A stretch of DNA of 7,344 nt. Source: an uncultured Bacteroidia bacterium. Its GTDB lineage: Bacteria; Bacteroidota; Bacteroidia; Bacteroidales; UBA932. Shown here one piece after another: positions 1 through 6,963 of this stretch. Made by a program: the position numbers and the translations under genes. The notes under the pieces are model-generated. The model was not told the DNA's origin, did not search any database, and worked only from the letters and a program-made list of their open reading frames with translations. Every line of letters begins with the position of its first letter. The stretch's first letter is position 1. The stretch spans positions 1-7,344 of the forward strand of contig CACXHG010000254.1 in the NCBI GenBank assembly GCA_902767355.1, in the 5' to 3' direction.

Positions 1-1
1 G

Positions 2-139
2 TTCGATGCTACCCAGACTATGGTCAGCAAGATCGACGACGACACCTATCAGGTACAGGTTGTTTCCTGGTACGACAACGAGAACTCCTACACTTCCCAG
101 ATGGTTCGCACCATCAAATATCTCGCAGAGCTCAAATAG
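2..139 (+). CDS. gap: Glyceraldehyde-3-phosphate dehydrogenase, C-terminal fragment (5' end outside window)
   Basis: Only the last 45 residues and the TAG stop are inside the window; the reading frame enters at base 2. The fragment carries the type I GAPDH C-terminal signature WYDNENSYTSQMVRTIKYL, whose WYDNE core is conserved near the end of the catalytic domain. It ends in AELK, as Bacteroidales GAPDHs do. The enzyme is cytoplasmic and tetrameric. It oxidises glyceraldehyde-3-phosphate with NAD+ and phosphate to 1,3-bisphosphoglycerate in glycolysis. The catalytic cysteine and the NAD-binding Rossmann domain lie upstream of the window and cannot be checked. A hairpin terminator starts 22 bases after the stop, so this is the last gene of its transcript. 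The neighbour downstream converges on it from the other strand. Family assignment is secure for the visible part; nothing suggests truncation other than the window edge. Confidence 0.95.
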   Translation, partial: FDATQTMVSKIDDDTYQVQVVSWYDNENSYTSQMVRTIKYLAELK

Positions 140-161
140 TTCTCATAAAGAAGATATATGC

Positions 162-192
162 AAAAAGGCTCCCGAAACCGGGAGCCTTTTTT
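162..192. terminator. Bidirectional rho-independent terminator between gap and the NamZ-like gene
   Basis: An 8-bp perfect GC-rich stem (GGCTCCCG at 167-174 with CGGGAGCC at 179-186) closes a 4-base loop. It is flanked by five A on the left (162-166) and six T on the right (187-192). The A and T tracts make it usable in both directions: it ends gap on the plus strand and the NamZ-like gene on the minus strand. The minus-strand stop codon (194-196) lies one base beyond the T tract. Confidence 0.92.
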
Positions 193-193
193 G

Positions 194-1243
194 CTATTTA
201 ACCCTGTAGAGCGCTTCGTCGTAGAGGAGGTATTTCTTGGCTTTGCGAAGCCACTTCTGCTCGTCGGTCTTGACGGCCTCGCGCAGGGCTTCGTAGGAGC
301 TTTCGCCGCGCAGCCAGGCCATCACCGCTTCGCTGCCGGCCAGGGAGTCCATACGCTCGTTCAGCGTGAATTCGGGGCAGCTGGCGGCCACGAACCTTAT
401 CAGCCGCAGCGTGTGCAGCAGCGAGTGATAGGCCGGTTCGCCGGGATTGGGAATCATCTGGAAGCCATAGCACTTCTGCCCGGCATACAGCCCGGCGTAG
501 GGCGTAAAACTGCACCAGCGCATATACACGCCCTTGTCATAGACTGGGGAATCCACGTCGTTCCAGGTCAGGGCATCGCCCCAGGCCAGGTCCTTGCCGC
601 GCTCCAGGGAGCGCATAAACGGCGCCCCGAACATCTCGAAGGGGCGCATGGTACCCATTCCGCAGCTGACATTGGTGCCGTTCCAAAGATAGGCCCCGCT
701 CATGAAATTCGACGAGAAGAGCGAGCCGAAACCGCCCTCCTGCGGTATGCACCAGGGCATCAGTTCGCGGGCGGCGTCGCCGGCCGCGGCCGAGATGATG
801 TGCAGCGGGAAGCTGGCGTTCATCTCGCTGTAATACATATTGGCAATCTCGCCCAGGGTCAGGCCGTGCTTGTGCGGCAGGCCGTCGTAGTGCCCGCCTT
901 CCACAGCCCGTCCGCTGGGATTGAAACGGTCTATGATATACACCGACAGCGGCTTTGGCGCGCGGTTCAGCTCCAGGAAAAAGTCCCGCAGCTGCTTGAG
1001 AAAGGCGTCGAAGCGAGTGCCGGTGTGCTGATGCTCTATCACCACGGCGTTGCATTCGCCCAGCGTCCTGGCATCGGAGAGCGACTCCAGCCGGACGGCA
1101 TTGCGGTAGCGGGCCAGCGTATAATACAGGTACTCACCGTACTGCGGATGCCAGGCGGTCTCGTCGTCCAGCACGGCCAGCGTTCCGCGGCGCAGGGTCA
1201 GGTCTTCCTGCTCCAGCAGTGGTGTGGTCCTGAAAGAGAACAT
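194..1243 (-). CDS. NamZ/DUF1343-family protein (exo-beta-N-acetylmuramidase-like), short form without signal peptide
   Basis: This 349-residue protein resembles the DUF1343 family, now called NamZ (GH171). Characterised members cleave terminal N-acetylmuramic acid from peptidoglycan fragments. Supporting motifs in order are a VVIEHQHTGTRF segment at residues 67-78 (family pattern like DIQDVGxR), YIIDRFNPSGRAVEG at 102-116, HGLTLGEIANM at 126-136, WNGTNVSCGMGTMRPFEMFGAPF at 187-209 (the family's GTN..G.GT.PFE..GAP block), and a KYLLYD tail at 337-342. Two things are odd. There is no signal peptide or lipobox, although many Bacteroidota members are exported. The stretch before residue 67 is also about 40 residues shorter than I expect and lacks an SPEHG-like motif. 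The start ATG lies one base after the glmM stop, which supports this start and indicates co-transcription and coupled translation. Family membership is fairly sure; enzymatic activity is not. Confidence 0.82.
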   Translation of the reverse strand: MFSFRTTPLLEQEDLTLRRGTLAVLDDETAWHPQYGEYLYYTLARYRNAVRLESLSDARTLGECNAVVIEHQHTGTRFDAFLKQLRDFFLELNRAPKPLSVYIIDRFNPSGRAVEGGHYDGLPHKHGLTLGEIANMYYSEMNASFPLHIISAAAGDAARELMPWCIPQEGGFGSLFSSNFMSGAYLWNGTNVSCGMGTMRPFEMFGAPFMRSLERGKDLAWGDALTWNDVDSPVYDKGVYMRWCSFTPYAGLYAGQKCYGFQMIPNPGEPAYHSLLHTLRLIRFVAASCPEFTLNERMDSLAGSEAVMAWLRGESSYEALREAVKTDEQKWLRKAKKYLLYDEALYRVK

Positions 1244-1244
1244 C

Positions 1245-2606
1245 CTATAGAATCTCGTGCGCCAGCTCTATGATCTCCTCTGCGATAGACTCGCTCAGCA
1301 CCTCCAGCGGCGCCTCTGCATAGACGCGGATGATGGGCTCGGTGTTGGACTTGCGCAGGATGACCCACATCTTGTCGGCCTCGAAATCCACGCGCACGCC
1401 GTCTATGGTGGTGAGTTTTTCGCTGGCGTACTTGCTCTTGACGGCCTCGAACACCTTGTCGGCGGCGGCCGCATTGGGCAAATCTATCCTGTTCTTGGAG
1501 ATATAATAGTCGGGATATGTGGCCCGCAGTGCGCTGGCAGAAAGCTTCTTATGCGCCATGTTGCTAAGGAACAGCGCCACCCCTACGAGCGCGTCGCGGC
1601 CATAGTGCAGGGCGGGATAAATCACGCCGCCGTTGCCCTCTCCGCCAATCACGGCGCCCACCTCGTGCATCTTGGTGGTCACATTCACCTCACCTACGGC
1701 AGAAGCGTAATAGGTGCAGCCGTGGGCCTCGGTCACATCGCGCAGGGCGCGGCTGGAGGAGATATTGGACACCGTGGGGCTCTTCTTCTTGTCCAGGACA
1801 TAATCGGCCACTGCCACAAGGGTGTATTCCTCGCCGAAAGGCTGCCCGTTCTCGCAGATGAAAGCCAGGCGGTCCACATCCGGATCCACGCTGATACCCA
1901 GGTCGGCCTTATTGGCCACCACCGCGTCGCAGAGGCCCTTCAGGTTGGCCGGCAGCGGCTCGGGGTTATGCGCGAAATGGCCGTTGGGCTCGCCGTTGAT
2001 GGTGATGCACTCCACGCCCAGTTGCTCCAGCAGCATGGGCATGACTATCGCGCCCACCGAATTGATGGGGTCAAGCACCACCTTGAAGTGCGCCTCGCGT
2101 ATGGCCTTCAGATCTACCAGCGAATCCTTCATCACGGCATCGATGTGCTTCTGGGCATAATCCTTATGCACAATGCTGCCCAGCGCCATCACGTCGCAGA
2201 AGTCGAAATCTTCCCTGGCTGCGGCGGCAAGCACCTCCTTGCCCTGGGCGTCGGTCAGGAATTCACCGTTGGAGCCCAGCAGCTTGAGGGCGTTCCACTG
2301 GGTGGGATTGTGGCTGGCGGTGATGATAATGCCGCCGTCGGCCTTCTCGCCGGTCACGGCCATCTCAGTGGTGGGGGTAGTCGCCATGCCTATGTTTATC
2401 ACCTCTACTCCGCAGGCTACCAGGGTGTTGCACACCAAAGCATCTACCATGGGGCCAGAGATGCGGCCGTCGCGGCCCACCACCACCTTCTTGCGCCCAC
2501 GGGCAAATGCGGCTGTGAATTTAACGATATCGACGGGGGTCAGCGCATCGCCCACGGCGCCGCCGATGGTGCCCCTGATTCCGGAAATAGATTTGATAAG
2601 TGTCAT
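1245..2606 (-). CDS. glmM: Phosphoglucosamine mutase (alpha-D-phosphohexomutase superfamily)
   Basis: The 453-residue protein is a complete alpha-D-phosphohexomutase. All four active-site regions are visible: the TASHNP loop at 96-101 with the phospho-acceptor Ser98, the Mg-binding DPDVDR at 241-246, the sugar-binding GEGNGG at 322-327, and the phosphate-binding RKSNTEP at 418-424. The start, MTLIKSISGIRGTIGG, matches the N-terminal substrate-binding segment of bacterial GlmM proteins. GlmM converts glucosamine-6-phosphate to glucosamine-1-phosphate in the cytoplasm, feeding UDP-GlcNAc for peptidoglycan and lipopolysaccharide. Domain IV is intact through residue 453. The gene is first in a two-gene minus-strand unit with the NamZ-like gene one base downstream. 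It is divergent from rpmE2 and preceded by a perfect -7 box. Phosphomannomutase or phosphoglucomutase activity cannot be excluded by sequence alone, but the length and motif wording favour GlmM. Confidence 0.92.
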   Translation of the reverse strand: MTLIKSISGIRGTIGGAVGDALTPVDIVKFTAAFARGRKKVVVGRDGRISGPMVDALVCNTLVACGVEVINIGMATTPTTEMAVTGEKADGGIIITASHNPTQWNALKLLGSNGEFLTDAQGKEVLAAAAREDFDFCDVMALGSIVHKDYAQKHIDAVMKDSLVDLKAIREAHFKVVLDPINSVGAIVMPMLLEQLGVECITINGEPNGHFAHNPEPLPANLKGLCDAVVANKADLGISVDPDVDRLAFICENGQPFGEEYTLVAVADYVLDKKKSPTVSNISSSRALRDVTEAHGCTYYASAVGEVNVTTKMHEVGAVIGGEGNGGVIYPALHYGRDALVGVALFLSNMAHKKLSASALRATYPDYYISKNRIDLPNAAAADKVFEAVKSKYASEKLTTIDGVRVDFEADKMWVILRKSNTEPIIRVYAEAPLEVLSESIAEEIIELAHEIL

Positions 2607-2629
2607 AGTTATGTGTATTCGGGTTGCGA

Positions 2630-2637
2630 CAAATATA
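2630..2637 (-). promoter_or_regulatory. Bacteroidota -7 promoter element for glmM
   Basis: On the minus strand this reads TATATTTG, an exact match to the TAnnTTTG -7 consensus. Transcription would start near base 2623, giving a leader of about 17 bases before the glmM ATG at 2606. No good TTG element is seen at the usual 19-21 bp upstream; a TTTG sits only 12 bp upstream (2650-2653). No clear Shine-Dalgarno sequence is present, which is normal in this phylum. Confidence 0.7.
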
Positions 2638-2656
2638 TCTATTTTTTACCAAATGG

Positions 2657-2686
2657 TTGTAAAAACCAAATTATTTGTTACATTTG
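2657..2686 (+). promoter_or_regulatory. Bacteroidota sigma-ABfr-type promoter for rpmE2
   Basis: A TTG at 2657-2659 is followed after exactly 19 bp by TACATTTG at 2679-2686, matching the TTG-N19-TAnnTTTG housekeeping promoter of Bacteroidota. The predicted start is near base 2693, leaving an A-rich leader of about 20 bases before the rpmE2 ATG at 2713. It lies back to back with the glmM promoter. Confidence 0.82.
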
Positions 2687-2712
2687 CCGTCCCAAAACAA
2701 AACCTTACGAAA

Positions 2713-2970
2713 ATGAAGAAAGGAATCCATCCCGAAAGTTACCGTCTTGTTGCTTTCAAGGATATGTCAAACGACCACGTGTTCATTACACGTTCCTGCG
2801 CCAACACCAAAGAGACCATCGAGGTCGAAGGCGTTGAGTATCCGGTTGTCAAAGTCGAGATTTCCAACACATCCCACCCGTTCTACACAGGTAAGATGAA
2901 ACTCGTGGACACCGCCGGCCGCGTCGACAAATTCTACAGCCGCTACGGCAAGAAGAACCCCCAGAAATAA
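2713..2970 (+). CDS. rpmE2: 50S ribosomal protein L31 type B
   Basis: This 85-residue protein starts MKKGIHPESYRLVAFKDMSN, a typical start for type B L31, and contains SNTSHPFYTGK at 51-61 and VDKFYSRYG at 71-79, the hallmark C-terminal segment. L31 binds the large subunit's central protuberance and helps form the bridge to the small subunit. The zinc-binding cysteine pairs of type A L31 are absent; the only cysteine is Cys29. This is therefore the zinc-independent (C-minus) form. In bacteria with both forms, this one often replaces the zinc form when zinc is scarce, but the sequence shows no clear zinc-repressor operator, and in Bacteroidota it is commonly the only copy. The frame is open far upstream, but the promoter and family length fix the start at 2713. 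It is transcribed alone, between its own promoter and terminator. Confidence 0.95.
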   Translation: MKKGIHPESYRLVAFKDMSNDHVFITRSCANTKETIEVEGVEYPVVKVEISNTSHPFYTGKMKLVDTAGRVDKFYSRYGKKNPQK

Positions 2971-2998
2971 TCGGTACTTCTTCAGCACAAGATAACTT

Positions 2999-3029
2999 AA
3001 AACGGCAGCCCGAAGCGGGTTGCCGTTTT
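2999..3029. terminator. Bidirectional rho-independent terminator between rpmE2 and the HerA-like gene
   Basis: A 13-bp stem with one G-T wobble runs from AAAACGGCAGCCC (2999-3011) to GGGTTGCCGTTTT (3017-3029), with a small GAAGC loop that can itself close one G-C pair. The flanking AAAA and TTTT pair with each other and give a T run on either strand. The hairpin lies 28 bases after the rpmE2 stop and 21 bases beyond the minus-strand stop of the HerA-like gene, so it can end both transcripts. Confidence 0.88.
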
Positions 3030-3050
3030 GCATTTATTACCAGGTCCCTC

Positions 3051-4700
3051 CTATTTGAAGAGACCTTTCAAGATTTCGTTGGTGACGCGGCGGGTGACGG
3101 TATTGGCGGCCGATTTGGCAGCCTTCTTCACAGCCGTGGAGGCAGTCGAAGACTTTTTGGAAGTAGTCTTCTTGGATGCGGTGCTTTTAGTCTTTTTGCT
3201 GCCGCCGGTGATGGTCTTGGCGGCGTTGGTGGCCAGGCTGCGGGCAAACGATGTGGCCGCTGCAGCTATCATGGTGCCGAAAATGGTGCGTTTTATGCCG
3301 CTACCGGAGCCGGATTTCTTTTTGGCCGCAGCCGCTTTTTCCTTTTCCTTCTCGGCCTTGGCAAGGGCTTTCTCCTCTTCCTTGGCAGCCTTCTCGGCAG
3401 CTTTGGCTGCCTGCTCATACTGCTCTGTGAGCACCTCGTAGGCACTCTCGCGGTCGAAGTAGCCGTCGTAGTTCTTGATATTCTGCGGCGCGGCGTTGTT
3501 GATGTCCATGCGCTGCCCCTCGGTGATGGCGCCTATGGAGCTCAGCGGGAAGAGAATCTTGGCGCGCTCCACCACTGTGGGGGCACCCTTCTCGTCCAGG
3601 AAGCTCACCAGGGCCTCTCCGGTAGAGAGCTGCGTGATGGCCTCGGCGGTGTCGAAGGCGGGGTTGGCTCGGAAGGTCTCCGCAGCCACCTTCACGGCCT
3701 TCTGGTCGCGTGGCGTATAGGCGCGCAGGGCGTGCTGCACCCGGTTGCCCAACTGGCCCAGCACACTGTCGGGGATGTCGGTCGGGGACTGGGTCACAAA
3801 ATACACTCCCACCCCCTTGCTTCGGATCAGGCGCACGACCTGCTCTATCTTGTCGGTGAGGGCCTTGGGCGTGTCGGTAAAGAGCATGTGGGCCTCGTCG
3901 AAGAAGAACACCAGCTTGGGCTTGTCCAGGTCGCCGACTTCGGGGAGCGTGGTGTACAGCTCGGTAAGCAGCCAGAACAGGAAGGTCGAATAGAGCTTGG
4001 GCCGCAGCATCAGCTCGTCTGCAGCCAGCACGTTCATGACCCCGCGGCCGTTTTCGGTGGCCATCAGGTCGGCCACGTTGAAGGCCGGCTCGCCGAAGAA
4101 CTGGTCGGCGCCCTGGTCTTCCAGCGTGAGTATGGAGCGCTGTATGGCGCCTATGCTGGCCACGGAAATATTGCCGTAGGTGGTGGTATATTCAGAGGCG
4201 TGCTTGCTCACAAAGTCGAGCATCATGCGCAGGTCCTTTATATCTATGAGCAGCAAGTCGTTGTCGTCTGCAATGCGGAACACTATGCTCAGCACGCCGC
4301 TCTGCACGTCGTTGAGCTCCAGCATGCGGCTCAGCAACTGCGGACCCATGGCCGACACGGTGGTGCGCATCATGTGGCCCTGCTTGCCGAACACGTCGAA
4401 AAAGCGCGTGGGGCAGCCGGCGAACTGCGGATTCTCAATGCCGAACTCCGGGCAGCGCTTCTCTATGAAAGAACTCATCTTGCCCGTCTGGCTGATGCCG
4501 GAAAGGTCGCCCTTCATGTCGGCCATGAAGCAGGGTATGCCGGCCTGGCCGAAGGTCTCCGCCAGCACCTGAAGGGTCACAGTCTTACCGGTGCCGGTCG
4601 CGCCCGCCACCAGACCGTGGCGGTTGAGCATCTTGGGATTTATATAAATAGGGCCATTGTCGGAGTGGGCCACATACATCAGATTGTCAGAAGTGTACAT
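3051..4700 (-). CDS. HerA/YjgR-type P-loop ATPase (DUF853 family)
   Basis: The 549-residue protein is a HerA-like ATPase of the DUF853 type, related to E. coli YjgR. The motifs are Walker A GATGTGKT at 33-40, Walker B LVFFFDEAH at 263-271, VTQSPTDIPDSVLGQLGNR at 302-320 (sensor glutamine Gln304 and a conserved arginine) and RAYTPRDQKAVKVAAETFR at 326-344. HerA proteins are hexameric DNA-translocating ATPases, but the cellular role of the DUF853 branch is poorly defined. No NurA nuclease gene is adjacent. Residues 420-462 form a Glu/Lys/Ala-rich predicted coiled coil, followed by GSGSG. A second low-complexity Lys/Ser/Thr stretch spans about 498-530, and the protein ends with the basic TRRVTNEILKGLF. 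The start is supported by the NRHGL segment at 27-31 just before Walker A, as in relatives, and by a -7 box upstream. Expression is probably monocistronic, possibly with read-through from glnN, 53 bp upstream. Confidence 0.88.
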   Translation of the reverse strand: MYTSDNLMYVAHSDNGPIYINPKMLNRHGLVAGATGTGKTVTLQVLAETFGQAGIPCFMADMKGDLSGISQTGKMSSFIEKRCPEFGIENPQFAGCPTRFFDVFGKQGHMMRTTVSAMGPQLLSRMLELNDVQSGVLSIVFRIADDNDLLLIDIKDLRMMLDFVSKHASEYTTTYGNISVASIGAIQRSILTLEDQGADQFFGEPAFNVADLMATENGRGVMNVLAADELMLRPKLYSTFLFWLLTELYTTLPEVGDLDKPKLVFFFDEAHMLFTDTPKALTDKIEQVVRLIRSKGVGVYFVTQSPTDIPDSVLGQLGNRVQHALRAYTPRDQKAVKVAAETFRANPAFDTAEAITQLSTGEALVSFLDEKGAPTVVERAKILFPLSSIGAITEGQRMDINNAAPQNIKNYDGYFDRESAYEVLTEQYEQAAKAAEKAAKEEEKALAKAEKEKEKAAAAKKKSGSGSGIKRTIFGTMIAAAATSFARSLATNAAKTITGGSKKTKSTASKKTTSKKSSTASTAVKKAAKSAANTVTRRVTNEILKGLFK

Positions 4701-4721
4701 ATATCGCTACAATTATAAACT

Positions 4722-4729
4722 CAAATTTA
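4722..4729 (-). promoter_or_regulatory. Candidate Bacteroidota -7 element for the HerA-like gene
   Basis: The minus strand reads TAAATTTG, an exact TAnnTTTG match, inside the very AT-rich 53-bp gap after the glnN stop. The predicted start near base 4715 leaves about 15 bases of leader. No TTG element lies at the expected distance, and in such AT-rich DNA a chance match is possible. No GC-rich terminator separates glnN from this gene, so read-through is also plausible. Confidence 0.55.
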
Positions 4730-4753
4730 ATAAAAATAATATTAATAATCTCG

Positions 4754-6940
4754 TTACAATGTAGCCAAAATCTCGCGATACTTGACCAGCGGCCAGAATT
4801 CGTCGTCCACGATCATCTCCAGATCGTCTATGCATTTGCGCAGCGAGAGCATGTTGGGGCTCACCTCCTGCTCGTAGCGCAGCGCGCGCTCGGGGATGGA
4901 CTCTATCTTGTTGAGTCGCTTGCGGATGTTGGTCATGGCCACCGCGCTCTCGTTGATGCGGTTGGTCAGGGCGGCGATCTTGGCCAGGGTCTCTATCTCC
5001 TTGGCGGCATACTCCTCTACCTTGTCGGGGAATATCTCCTTGATGCCGCGCACGTTGTCTATCAGCAGGTTCTGATATTTGATGGCGGTGGGGATAATGT
5101 GGTTGCTGGCCATATCCACAATCACGCGGCTCTCTATCTGTATCTTCTTGAGCAGGGTCTCGGTCTTTATCTCGTAGCGCGCCTCCAGCTCGGCCTTGCT
5201 GAGGACCTTGTGGGAGGTGAACAGCGCCACGCTGTCTTTGGTCAGATACTCCTTGAAGGCCTCCGCCGTCACGGTGTGCGCCTTCAGGCCGCGCTTGGCA
5301 GCCTCCGCCAGCCATTCGGCGCTGTAGCCGTTGCCTTCGAAGCGGACCTTGGCAGAGCCCACAATAAACTTGCGTATGACCTTGAGCACAGCCACATCCT
5401 TCTTCTCCCCTTTCGCCTCGAGGGCGTCCACATCCTTCTTGAACTGCTCCAGGGAATCGGCCATGGCGGTGTTGAGCACAATCATGGGCATGGCGCAGTT
5501 GCTAGAAGCGCCCGGGGCCCTGAACTCGAAGCGGTTTCCGGTAAAGGCGAAGGGGCTGGTGCGGTTGCGGTCCGTGTTGTCGAACATTATCTCCGGTATC
5601 TTGCCTATGTGCAGCTTGATGGCGGTCTTGCTCTCGGGCGTCATCTTGTCGGCAGAGATACTCTTTTCGATGGAATGCAGCATCGCGTCCATCGTGGCGC
5701 CGGTGAACACGCTCAGCACGGCCGGCGGCGCCTCGTTGCCGCCCAGGCGGTGGGAGTTGCCCTGCGAGGCCACCGAAGCCATGATCAGCGAGCCGTGGTC
5801 CGCCGCAGCCTTGAGCACGCACACGAAGAAAGCCAGGAAGCGGATGTTGCTCTTGGGATTCTTGCCGGGCGCCAGCAGGTTCACGCCGGTGTCGGTAGAA
5901 AGGCTCCAGTTGCAGTGCTTGCCGCTGCCGTTCACGCCCGCAAACGGCTTTTCATGGAAGAGCACCTTCAGGTGATGCTTGGGCGCAATCTTGCGCATCA
6001 CGCTCATCAGCAGCAGATTGTGATCCACGGCTATATTGCACTCCTCATATTTGGGGGCGCACTCGAACTGGTTGGGCGCGGCCTCGTTGTGGCGCGTCTT
6101 GATGGGCACGCCCAGCTTGTAGGCCTCCTCTTCGAACTCTTCCATAAAGCGCATAACCCTCTCGGGGATGGCGCCCCAGTAGTGGTCGTCCAGCTGCTGG
6201 TCCTTGGCGGCGGTGTGCCCCATGAGCGTGCGGCCGGTCTGCATCAGGTCCGGACGGGAGGCGAACAGGGCCTCGTCCACCAGAAAATATTCCTGCTCCC
6301 AGCCCAGGTTGGGCACCACGCGCGTCACATCCTTATTGAACAGGCTGCAGACCTCCACCGCGGCCCGGTCCACAGCAGCCATGCTCCGCAGCAGCGGCGT
6401 CTTGAAATCCAGCGCCTCGCCATTGTAGGAGATGAATATCGACGGGATACAGAGGGTACGGTCCATTATGAACGCCGGCGAACTGGGGTCCCAGGCGCTG
6501 TAGCCGCGCGCCTCGAAGGTGTTGCGCAGGCCGCCGCTGGGAAAGCTGCTGGCGTCCGGCTCCTGCTGAACCAGCAGGCTGCCGTTGAAACTCTCGAAAG
6601 AGCCGCCGTTCATATCCGGCTCCAGAAAGGCGTCGTGCTTTTCTGCGGTTAGCTCGTTCAGAGGCTGGAACCAGTGCGTGTAGTGGGTCGCACCGCGCTC
6701 TATGGCCCAGATTTTCATACCTTCGGCCACCTGGTCGGCAATGCTGCGGTCTATGCGCGTGCCGCCCTCTATGGCAGCCTTGACCTTCTGGAACACGTCC
6801 CGCGAGAGATACTTTTCCATCTTGTCCAGCGTGAAAACATTGCAGGCGAAGTAGTCAGAAATCTTGCCTTCGCGGCCTTTGAAAGCCACCGCTTCGCGGC
6901 TTTCGAGTGCAGAAAGCGCCCTCTGTCTTGTAGAATTCAT
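4754..6940 (-). CDS. glnN: Glutamine synthetase type III
   Basis: From the ATG at 6940 the protein has 728 residues, the usual size of GSIII enzymes (about 700-730), well above the roughly 450 of type I. It makes glutamine from glutamate, ammonia and ATP in the cytoplasm; GSIII forms double-ring dodecamers. Visible motifs are the GSIII N-terminal segment GATHYTHWFQPL at 83-94, the metal-binding GWEQEYFLVD at 213-222, NGSGKHCNWSL at 337-347 (glutamate/ATP-binding loop), GNSHRLGGNEAPPA at 394-407, and NRTSPFAFTGNRFEFRAPG at 459-477 with the catalytic-site arginine and glutamate. The C-terminal ~200 residues are the helical extension typical of this class. The frame could begin 12 codons earlier (6976), but that ATG would lie upstream of the predicted transcription start, and GSIII proteins align from the 6940 start. 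No adjacent GOGAT or PII gene is visible in the window. Confidence 0.95.
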   Translation of the reverse strand: MNSTRQRALSALESREAVAFKGREGKISDYFACNVFTLDKMEKYLSRDVFQKVKAAIEGGTRIDRSIADQVAEGMKIWAIERGATHYTHWFQPLNELTAEKHDAFLEPDMNGGSFESFNGSLLVQQEPDASSFPSGGLRNTFEARGYSAWDPSSPAFIMDRTLCIPSIFISYNGEALDFKTPLLRSMAAVDRAAVEVCSLFNKDVTRVVPNLGWEQEYFLVDEALFASRPDLMQTGRTLMGHTAAKDQQLDDHYWGAIPERVMRFMEEFEEEAYKLGVPIKTRHNEAAPNQFECAPKYEECNIAVDHNLLLMSVMRKIAPKHHLKVLFHEKPFAGVNGSGKHCNWSLSTDTGVNLLAPGKNPKSNIRFLAFFVCVLKAAADHGSLIMASVASQGNSHRLGGNEAPPAVLSVFTGATMDAMLHSIEKSISADKMTPESKTAIKLHIGKIPEIMFDNTDRNRTSPFAFTGNRFEFRAPGASSNCAMPMIVLNTAMADSLEQFKKDVDALEAKGEKKDVAVLKVIRKFIVGSAKVRFEGNGYSAEWLAEAAKRGLKAHTVTAEAFKEYLTKDSVALFTSHKVLSKAELEARYEIKTETLLKKIQIESRVIVDMASNHIIPTAIKYQNLLIDNVRGIKEIFPDKVEEYAAKEIETLAKIAALTNRINESAVAMTNIRKRLNKIESIPERALRYEQEVSPNMLSLRKCIDDLEMIVDDEFWPLVKYREILATL

Positions 6941-6963
6941 GGTATTTTTGAACTTAACTGCCA

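Noticed and set aside
158..1273. Long plus-strand open frame (371 codons) opposite the NamZ-like gene
   Set aside because: It is antisense to a gene with clear family motifs, begins inside the terminator, and its product has no recognisable motif. Such frames are expected opposite GC-rich coding sequence.
1257..2837. 526-codon plus-strand open frame opposite glmM running into rpmE2
   Set aside because: It covers the complement of a fully conserved glmM, crosses the divergent promoters and overlaps rpmE2 in another frame. Its composition, rich in Gly, His and Val, is typical of antisense reading.
2767..3033. Minus-strand 88-codon frame opposite rpmE2
   Set aside because: rpmE2 on the plus strand is a certain gene with promoter and terminator; the antisense frame starts inside the terminator hairpin.
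3111..3413. Low-complexity Lys/Ala-rich DNA as a tandem repeat or frameshift scar
   Set aside because: The frame stays open with a normal basic C-terminus and no exact tandem unit is seen, so it is coding low complexity and not a repeat array.
3732..4718. 328-codon plus-strand open frame opposite the HerA-like gene
   Set aside because: It is antisense to the ATPase core with its Walker motifs, and has no promoter and no family resemblance.
5099..6652. 517-codon plus-strand open frame opposite glnN
   Set aside because: It lies wholly within the complement of a full-length GSIII gene and reads as a Leu/Gly/His-rich shadow without motifs.
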